From Termitomyces sp. T153 (taxonomy: Eukaryota; Basidiomycota; Agaricomycetes; Agaricales; Lyophyllaceae): a stretch of DNA of 64,000 nt. Location of the stretch: positions 1 through 64,000 of the forward strand of contig JACKQL020000180.1 in NCBI GenBank assembly GCA_018296165.2. The letters run 5' to 3'. The translations under genes were made by a program, and so were the position numbers. The notes beneath the pieces are model-generated. The model was given only the letters and a program-made list of their open reading frames with translations, searched no databases and was not told the DNA's origin. Below are positions 56,754 to 64,000 of the stretch, piece by piece (positions within the stretch are counted from its first letter, which is position 1; every line of letters begins with the position of its first letter).

Positions 56754-57738
56754 TCCCTAGATCCCTAGACACGGCCCCCAACCCCTCCCGATTTCCCGCC
56801 TAACTCCCCGGAACCCCGCCCACACTTTCGACGCCCACACTGGGCAACTCCGACGCTTCTCCGGCAAACCCCGATGGCAACTCCCTATCCGTAGCCATCA
56901 ACACCCCCTTGAGACCTTCCCCCACTATTCCTGGCCACGTCATACGTCCCCGACCCCCTACCCTAGTTCACCTGACCCGTCCCGGAGTGCCACGACGTCC
57001 CCGGAGCGGCCGCGCCCCCAACTGATCCCATCAGAATACCGCCGCGGCCCGACCTTGGATTGTACCTGACACCCGTCGACTCAGCACAGCTCCGTCGACC
57101 CCCGCCATCACATCCGCCGCCCTCGGAGGCACCCAGTAGTTGGTATATAAGTCATAGAATAACTCCTCAAACCTTAGTCTTGATATTACATTTTACCGGT
57201 TTCCTATGTTTCGTCTCTCGTCTCGTCTGTATTTCTGTTTCTAGGTTTCGAATCTATCTTTTCTCAGTCTCGTCTTGTCTCCGTCCCGTCTCGACTGTAC
57301 ATATTTCCTTTGTTCCTCTGAAGTTCCCTTGCTCCCTACATCAGTACGAACTCCGCGCACGTGCCACGACCTGAACATTCTTAACGACAACTCCGGACCT
57401 CGCTACCCGCTCGCCCCCGGAACCCACCAAGCCCCGGTAATCCCCTATCCAACCGACCCCGCCCCTCAACAGCCGAGAAGCCTCCGCCTACCCCGCAATC
57501 TCCTCGTGCGCCCACTAACTAGCTCTGACACCCGCCCTGGGTCAGCGACCAGTACCTCCGGTCTTAGACCCCTCTGAATCACTCAGGACTTACTCGGACC
57601 GCTATCCCTAGGGACCCCTCGCAAGCTTTCCCCACCTCCGCTCCAACCCCGGGCGCCTGGTTATAAACGCAGGACATTGCGTCCGCCTAGTAAGGACTCG
57701 CCAGTGTACTGAGCCCCCGTCGTCAGCGGAACCTGACA
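56752..57738 (+). repeat. 5' LTR of E2 (about 987 bp)
   Basis: The end CCGGAACCTGACA (57738) is firm, because it matches the reverse complement of the exactly bounded solo LTR at 19596. The start TGTCCCTAG is inferred from the breakpoint with the element C fragment; the expected TGTTATGACCC is not found, so a few bases may have been lost or changed. The LTR contains CpG throughout. Confidence 0.75.
57141..57150 (+). promoter_or_regulatory. TATA box of the E2 LTR
   Basis: TGGTATATAA, followed by GTCATAGA, is conserved in the decayed family B LTR (minus strand, about 20195-20215). The conservation fixes the transcription direction of both. Confidence 0.65.
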
Positions 57739-57770
57739 TAATATCAAGACTCCCCCTTACCCCGTTCTCG

Positions 57771-60272
57771 ATGTCTGCGTTTAACCCCGCGTACAACCCA
57801 GTCGGTTACCCAACCGACGCCTACGGCCAGCCCATATTGGAAAATTCCTACGCCCCATTCTACCCGGGCCCCTTCGCGGACCAATATGTGCCCCGTCACT
57901 GGACCCCTGACCCCAACCAGGTGTTCTACGCCCCCTCCATCAGCCAGGGAATACCCCCGGGCTGGCGCCGCCCTCCCGCATTCCACGCCGATGGCAACAA
58001 CCCCCGTATCAACCCTGGAGGATACTCCGCAGCACCCCCCAACCCCGCCTACCTTCCCCCCGCCCATTACTATGCGTATCCAATCCCCGCTGCAGCCCCA
58101 GCCCCTCCGGAAGCTACGGATAACTATTCCCCACCCCGCCCACCATTCGCCGTTCAAACCCCTCCTTCCCCCAGGCAGCAGAGGATCGAAGCCTACGCCC
58201 AGCAACGCGACGAAGTTCTCCGCTTCCTCCGCCTGTCCCCTGCGGAATTCGCAAGGCGTACCTGCACCTTCCTTACCAGCCTAGGCTACCCCAACACCTC
58301 CGCAACCCCGGAGGTCTGGGCGGACCGACTCCTCGACTTCCACGAACGCTACCTGCAAGGGAACCTCCCGGAGAATACGCAAGGCACCCTGGGCCTCGAC
58401 GAGAACTTACGGAACGAGCTCCGCACCTTGGTCGAAGAAATCCACACTAGCCCGAACCCCCGCCCCTTCGAAGACCCCCTGGACCCCGCCCGCTCCTTCC
58501 ACGTGCAACGCGAGGAACCCGTCGGGACACGAAACAAAGCCCCATCTTCCGTTCCCCGCCAGCAGGAAGAACTCAACGCGGCCTCCAGCATCTTGAGGAA
58601 TCTCAACCCCGCGGGGGGGCTGTTCGACCAACCCGCCGCCCACACCCTGGCCCTCTCCGCCCGGCCCCGGGCCAGCTCGGTGCCCAGCGCCTTCCGAACC
58701 TGGGATCAACCCGCCATCCCCGAAATCCGCTCCCAACGACCGTCCCTACGCGTCGACGACGACAACCGGACCCTCTCCTATATCGACGAGCCGGGCAACC
58801 CCGTCGACGAACACCCCCCGCGCAACGGGCCCCAACGAGACCGACCCCCCCATTTCGACCTCCGCGCCCCTCGTAGCAACGCCCCTCCGCCCCGTCCCAA
58901 CGCCCCAGTCCCCCCGCGACAGCCCCTGGGCCCCGGGGCGCCCCGACCCCCTCTGTCCGCCAACCCCTTTCGTCCCCCGCCCACCCCGATGCCTAACCCC
59001 CCCAACGACATCAACTATTTCGGACCCCCGAATCCCGGAGGACCCTCTCCCCCTCGATGGGCCCCAGGACCCGCCCCGGGTAGTGTAGGTCAAAACCCCG
59101 GTGGGGGACCACCCAATGGCGGACCGGGGGGCCCGGCGATGGACAATTTTCCCCCCCAGCGCGGAAACGGAAACAACTACTACTACTACTACAACGCTGG
59201 ACCCCCACCCTGAACTCAAAATTCGCAGGATGACACCCGCGACGCACTGGCCCGGGAAGGAAAGCTCGACATCCAGAAGCCCGAACCCTTCACCGGCCGC
59301 GACCCCCGGAAGTGGCGAATCTTCCTGACCCAGTGTTTAACTATGTTTCAAGCTAAGCCCATCACTTTTCAGCTTGAGAGCTCACGAGTAGCCTTCGCCG
59401 CATCATACTTACAGGGCATCGCCTTCGACCACTACACCGCGCTACTCCGGTTCGACCCAAACAATCCCGTACTCTCCCATTGGCTCGCTTTCACTCAAGA
59501 GTTCTCGAGTAAGTTTGGCGTCTTTGACACCGTAGCAGAGGCGGAGGAAAATCTCTTCAACCTCTGAATGCGCGACAATGAACGCTTCACAACCTTCATC
59601 GTACGATTCGAGCGAGAGGCCTACAAGACCGGCTGGAATTACAACGCCCTCCGGTTCGCCCTCTGTCGTGCCCTGCCCCAACGGATCAAGGACGTCCTTC
59701 GCCTCGCGCCCAAACAAACCACCTACGACGGGTACAAGGCGCTTGTTACCCAGGTCGACCAACGTTATTGGGAAGATCGCAGCAAAAACACGGCGCCCCG
59801 GACCTCATGGAATACCTCCGGTAACACCAACTGGCAGGCCGGAGCAACCAATGGCATCCGACCCTCCATCCCCGCTAACCCTGCTAACCCCGCACCCCGC
59901 TTTCCCCCGGGCCGAGGAGTCCCCAACGCTAATCGGCCCCCGGGGCAGCGACCACCCGCCCAGCTCAACGCCGCCGACCTCCACAACACCCCAGTACCTC
60001 CGGATACCAATCCCGACGATCGCGACGACATCCCGGACCCCGCCGACGATCAGGAAGCCCTATGCGCAAACAGGATCCAGGACAGTCAGTGGATCGACGT
60101 GCCGGAAGAAACGCAGGAGAAACGACGGAAGGAGGGCGCGTGCATCCTATGTGGTGAGCAGGGACATTTTATTTGCAGTTGCCCTAAACGACAGGTAATG
60201 GGACGCGCCGTGTGGACGATCGACAGAGAAGACTGTAACTACCAGTTCACGGAAAACGAGTCGGCGGTTTAG
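57771..60272 (+). pseudogene. Gag of E2 with two TGA stops
   Basis: One frame of 834 codons is interrupted only by TGA at 59211-59213 and 59565-59567. Both stand where an Arg (CGA) codon is plausible, for example FNL-stop-MRDNERF. It begins MSAFNPAYNPVGY and has a long Pro/Asn-rich N-terminal region (about 480 residues) with a short Tyr run (about 59177-59192). A capsid domain follows (EPFTGRDPRKWRIFLTQC, ASYLQGIAFDHY, FTQEFSSKFGVFD), then a zinc knuckle CILCGEQGHFICSC (60141-60182). It ends at TAG 60270-60272, with pol at -1. Confidence 0.85.
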
Positions 60273-63200
60273 GTCTGGAAGACGCACTAGACCGCGGACC
60301 ACATCCCGACGTCTTCTCCGCCCCAGCCACACTTCTCCGCGCAATGATGCTCGCCCTGGACAACCCCCCGGCACACCTCCCCTCCCACTCCTCCACAAAC
60401 CTCCTCCTCCGCACCACTCTCCCCTTCACCGACAAACCCGTCCCCACACTAGTCGACAGCAGTGCCACCGATAACTTTGTTGACGAATCCCTGGCAGCGC
60501 TCGCCCCACAATCCCTCCGCCGTCTCCCCGCCCCGATCCCCCTCAAACTCTTTGACGGAGACTCTACCCCAGCGGGAGACATCACTCATTGCCTAGAAAT
60601 GACCCTGACCTTCGCCGACGGACAACAGCAAGAACTCCGGCTACTCATCACAAAATTACACCCCTCCGCCCCCATCGTCTTAGGGTTCTCATGGCTCCGC
60701 TCCACCAATCCCCGCGTCAATTGGCCCAGTCTCACCCTACGCCTCGACCGGGACAACCCCGCCGATTCCGGACTGGTACCCTTCCATGTCCCACCCCCCT
60801 CCGAGAGCTCCGAGGCCACGATCAACCAACCCCGGACCCCGCCGCAACTTCGCTCTAGATCTGCGCGATCGTTCGTCATCTATGTCCGACTTGGCGGCTC
60901 GCTCAAGGAACTCCCCGCCCTCGTAGACAGCGGCGCCTCCGGTGTCTTTGTCAGCAACCAACTCGACCTCCGACGCAACGACCTCGACAAACCCCTCGAG
61001 CTCCAACTCTTCGATGGGAGCCCTGCCACGACAAGAATCACGCAGTACCACGACAACACCCTCACCCTCGATAACGACCTGCAGTTTCAGGCCCGACTCC
61101 TCGTTACCCAACTACCCCCGTCGACCCCAATCGTGCTCAGACTCCCGTGGCTGCAAGACGTCAACCCCGACATCAACTGGAAGAACCTTACCATGCAATT
61201 CCCCGGCCCCGAAGCAAGCTTAGCAGCTGCCATCCACCTCCGCTTCCAGCCTATCCCAGACCCCGACGCCACCCCGGATCCGACTGCTACATCTACGGGA
61301 CCCAACCCCGTCGACTCCGGAAACCTCGACATTAAAATCATCGGCGCCGTCCCCTTCGCGCGCCTCCTACAAGAAGGCACCCCCGCCTTCCAGTTGCAAG
61401 TCACGCCAGCCCTACCGGAGAAATACCTCTGCACAGGGACTATCACGCCAGAAAGGAAGACGGAGGAACAGATCCTATCCGAAGTAGTTCCCCCGGAGTA
61501 TCATGAATTCGCTGACGTGTTCTCCGAAGGAAGTGCCAAGGAACTCCCTCCGCACCGCTCCTACGACCACCAGATCGACCTTGAAGAAGGCACCTCACCC
61601 CCGTTTGGCAAGATCTACAACATGTCCGAAATCGAGCTCCGGGCCCTGAAGGAATACCTCGATGACATGCTCGGCAAAGGTTTCATATGTCCCTCGATCT
61701 CTGCGGCTGGCGCCCCGGTTCTGTTCGCCAAGAAAAAAGACGGATCCCTCCGACTCTGTGTGGATTATCGGGGACTCAACAAAGTCACCAAGAAGAACCG
61801 GTACCCCCTCCCCTTAATCGGAGACCTTGTTGATCGCCTTCGCAACGCCAAGATTTACACAAAAATCAACCTTCGTTCCGGCTACAACAACGTCTGGATC
61901 GCCCCGGGGCATGAATGGAAGACCGCCTTTCGCACCTGCTACGGCCTCTTTGAGTATCTCGTAATGCCCTTCGGAATGACTAACTCCCCCGCCACCTTCC
62001 AGTACTTCATGAACAACATCTTCCACGACATGAACGACGTCTTTGTCATTGTGTATTTGGACGATATCCTGATCTACTCAAATTCGCCGGCGGAGCATTC
62101 AGAGCACGTCCGCCGTGTCCTGGAACGGCTCCGAGAGTATCACCTTCATGCTAAACCCGAAAAGTGCTCATTCCACACAGCGGAAGTCGAATATCTCGGG
62201 GTCATCGTCACCCCCGACGGTGTGCGCATGGATCCCGCCAAGGTCGACGCGATACTCAACTGGCCCTCCTCGCAGAACGTCAAGGAGGTACAGTCATTCT
62301 TGGGGTTTGCTAACTTCTATCGCCGCTTCATCGACAACTACTCCGGAATTACCAAGCCCCTCAACTGGCTCACAAGGAAGGACACCCCTTGGGATTGGGA
62401 CAGCAAGTGCCAGAGCGTATTCCTCCTCCTGAAGAAGGCCTTCACCTCCGCTCCGGTCCTCCGCCATTTCGATCCCTCCCTACTGATCGTGCTCGAATGT
62501 GACGCCTCCGACTACGCTATCGCCAGGATACTCTCCCAGTCGAACTCGGAGGGCAAGGATCTCCGCCCCGTCGCCTTCTACACCCGATCAATGATCCCAG
62601 CGGAACTCAACTACGACATTTACGACAAGGAGCTCCTCGTGATCGTTGAAGCCTTCCATCAGTGGCGGGCCTACCTCGAGGGGTCCCCGCACCGCATCCA
62701 AGTCTACTCCGATCACAACAACCTGCAATATTTCACGACCACAAAACAGCTCAGCCGCCGCCAGGCTCGATGGTCCGAAACCCTTTCGGAGTACAATTTT
62801 ACCATTCACTACCGCCCCGGGCGACTCGGCGCAAAGCCCGACGCCCTCACTCGAAGACCCAACGTGTATCCGAAGAAATCGTTCGAAACCAAATGAAATG
62901 CATTCAACCATCGAGTGGTAATCCCACCCGAACATCTACATGCCGTGCTGATTTTAAACGAAGAAGGAATCCTCCAGCAAATCAGGAATTCACCCCCGGA
63001 CCCCTTCTTCAACCAGCACGACCCCCGCAACAATCCCGACAAGTCGAGCGTAGACAACCCCTTTTCGCTATCCCCGGACCACCGCCTGCTGCTCCGAAGT
63101 GGACGAATCTACGCCCCGGACCACAAGTCCATTTGCCTCGACATACTCCGGCAGCACCACGATCACAAACTCCGGGGGCACCCAGGAATTCGTAAGACCC

Positions 63201-64000
63201 TTCAACTCATCTCCCAGACTTATTTTTGGCCAGGAATGAAGAAGGACGTCACGCGATACGTGAGGGCCTGTGAGCCCTGCCTACGGGCTAAAGTCCCCCG
63301 CCATCGCCCCCACGAATTACTGAAACCCCTCCCCGTTGGTCGCCGCCCCTGGTCTTCAATATCGATGGATCATATCGTTGAACTCCCCGATTCCGAAGGT
63401 TTCGACGCAATCCTTGTCGTCGTCTGCCGCCTTACCAAGCAGGCCCTCTTTATTCCCTGCCACACCACCGACACCGCCCTGGATTTCACCAAACTATTTC
63501 TAGAACACGTATTCTCCAAACACGGACTTCCCAATGACATCATCTCCGACCGTGGGCCCCTATTCGTGTCTCATTTCTGGCAATCGCTGTGCAAGGCACT
63601 CGAGATCAAGACCAGCCTCTCTACCGCCTACCACCCGGAAACCGACAGGCAAACCGAGCGCGTAAACCAGACGTTAGAACAGTATCTTCGCCTCTACGTT
63701 AACTATTTACAGAACGACTGGCGCGCGGAGCTCCCCCTCGCTGAATTCACCTACAACAACACGCCTCATTCCGCCACCGGAGTTTCCCCCTTTTACGCCA
63801 ACAAGGGCTACAATCCCCGACTCACGCTGTCCCTCAAAGACATCCCCTCCCACGTTGCCCACGAAGTTGCCGAGGACCTCCGGTCCCTCCACCAATTCCT
63901 CCGGGATGAGATCGACACCGCCAACCAAGCCTACTCCAAGCACGCCGACGCCCGCTGCCAGCCGACCCCCGACTGGCCCCCCGGCACCTTGGTCTGGCTC
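60239..64000 (+). pseudogene. Pol of E2: two proteases, RT, RNase H, integrase
   Basis: The frame is open from 60239 (first ATG 60344) to 64000, apart from TGA at 62894-62896. Protease domain 1 has LVDSSATDNFVDE (60455), and domain 2 has LVDSGASGVFVSN (60926). Each is followed by the same LxLFDG, TLT and PSxPIVLxxxWL pattern. RT has CVDYRGLNKVTKK, motif A as KINL (Asn at 61868 where Asp is catalytic) and YLDD (62054-62065). RNase H has LECDASDYAI and YDKELLVIVEA. Integrase has a zinc region (QHHDHKLRGHPG, CEPC, 63150-63285), catalytic regions SMDHIVELP, SDRGPLF and TERVNQTLEQ, and runs off the edge before any chromodomain. Confidence 0.85.

Larger units (their letters stand above)
56752..64000 (+). 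mobile_element. GC-rich Ty3/Gypsy element E2, right end outside the window
   Basis: The order is 5' LTR (56752-57738), gag, a polyprotein with two protease domains, RT, RNase H and integrase, open to the last base of the window. It is C-rich on the plus strand and full of CpG, in sharp contrast to the elements to its left. It is related to the decayed family B LTRs at 19596 and 40436. It has stops and catalytic changes, so this copy is probably no longer autonomous. Confidence 0.85.

Noticed and set aside
57744..60585. Large minus-strand ORFs opposite E2 gag and pol
   Set aside because: High GC and C-rich codons remove stops on the other strand; their Gly/Arg-rich content mirrors the sense frame.

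Overview
The window looks like a transposon-choked piece of a filamentous basidiomycete (Agaricomycete) genome. Host genes have many 45-70 bp GT-AG introns. The polyketide synthase and UbiA prenyltransferase remnants are of basidiomycete type, and at least ten Ty3/Gypsy copies are nested in one another. I see no rRNA, tRNA or CRISPR, and no host gene that is clearly intact.

Layout. 1-1136: unrecognised host-like sequence. 1141-9687: a nearly intact Ty3/Gypsy element (E1) with gag, protease and pol; where its 3' LTR should begin lies a spliced gene fragment on the opposite strand. 9688-14397: a decayed minus-strand Gypsy copy split by a solo LTR. 14398-23100: decayed plus-strand chromodomain Gypsy copies (family A) carrying two reverse-oriented solo LTRs. 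23101-26640: unresolved. 26690-27270: 3' part of a GH5 endoglucanase gene (minus). 27295-32640: a broken non-reducing polyketide synthase (KS-AT-PT-ACP-ACP) split by a solo LTR with a target-site duplication. 34607-35957: a UbiA prenyltransferase gene with one frameshift. 36372-40150: a minus-strand chromodomain Gypsy remnant with an extra 3' ORF and a MITE-like insert. 40436-56753: nested family A and family C elements. 56752-64000: a GC-rich, CpG-rich Gypsy element (E2) that runs off the right edge.

The host content (aromatic polyketide synthase plus UbiA prenyltransferase) suggests the remains of a meroterpenoid-type pathway in which an aromatic acid is made and then prenylated. Both genes now carry lesions. 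CpG content separates the layers: E2 and the LTRs of E1 are rich in CpG, the older copies have almost none, and E2 itself carries stops and catalytic-residue changes of the kind that CpG deamination produces. E1 is the exception, because its gag-pol is nearly CpG-free yet still open. All functions are read by eye from motifs; no database search was run.
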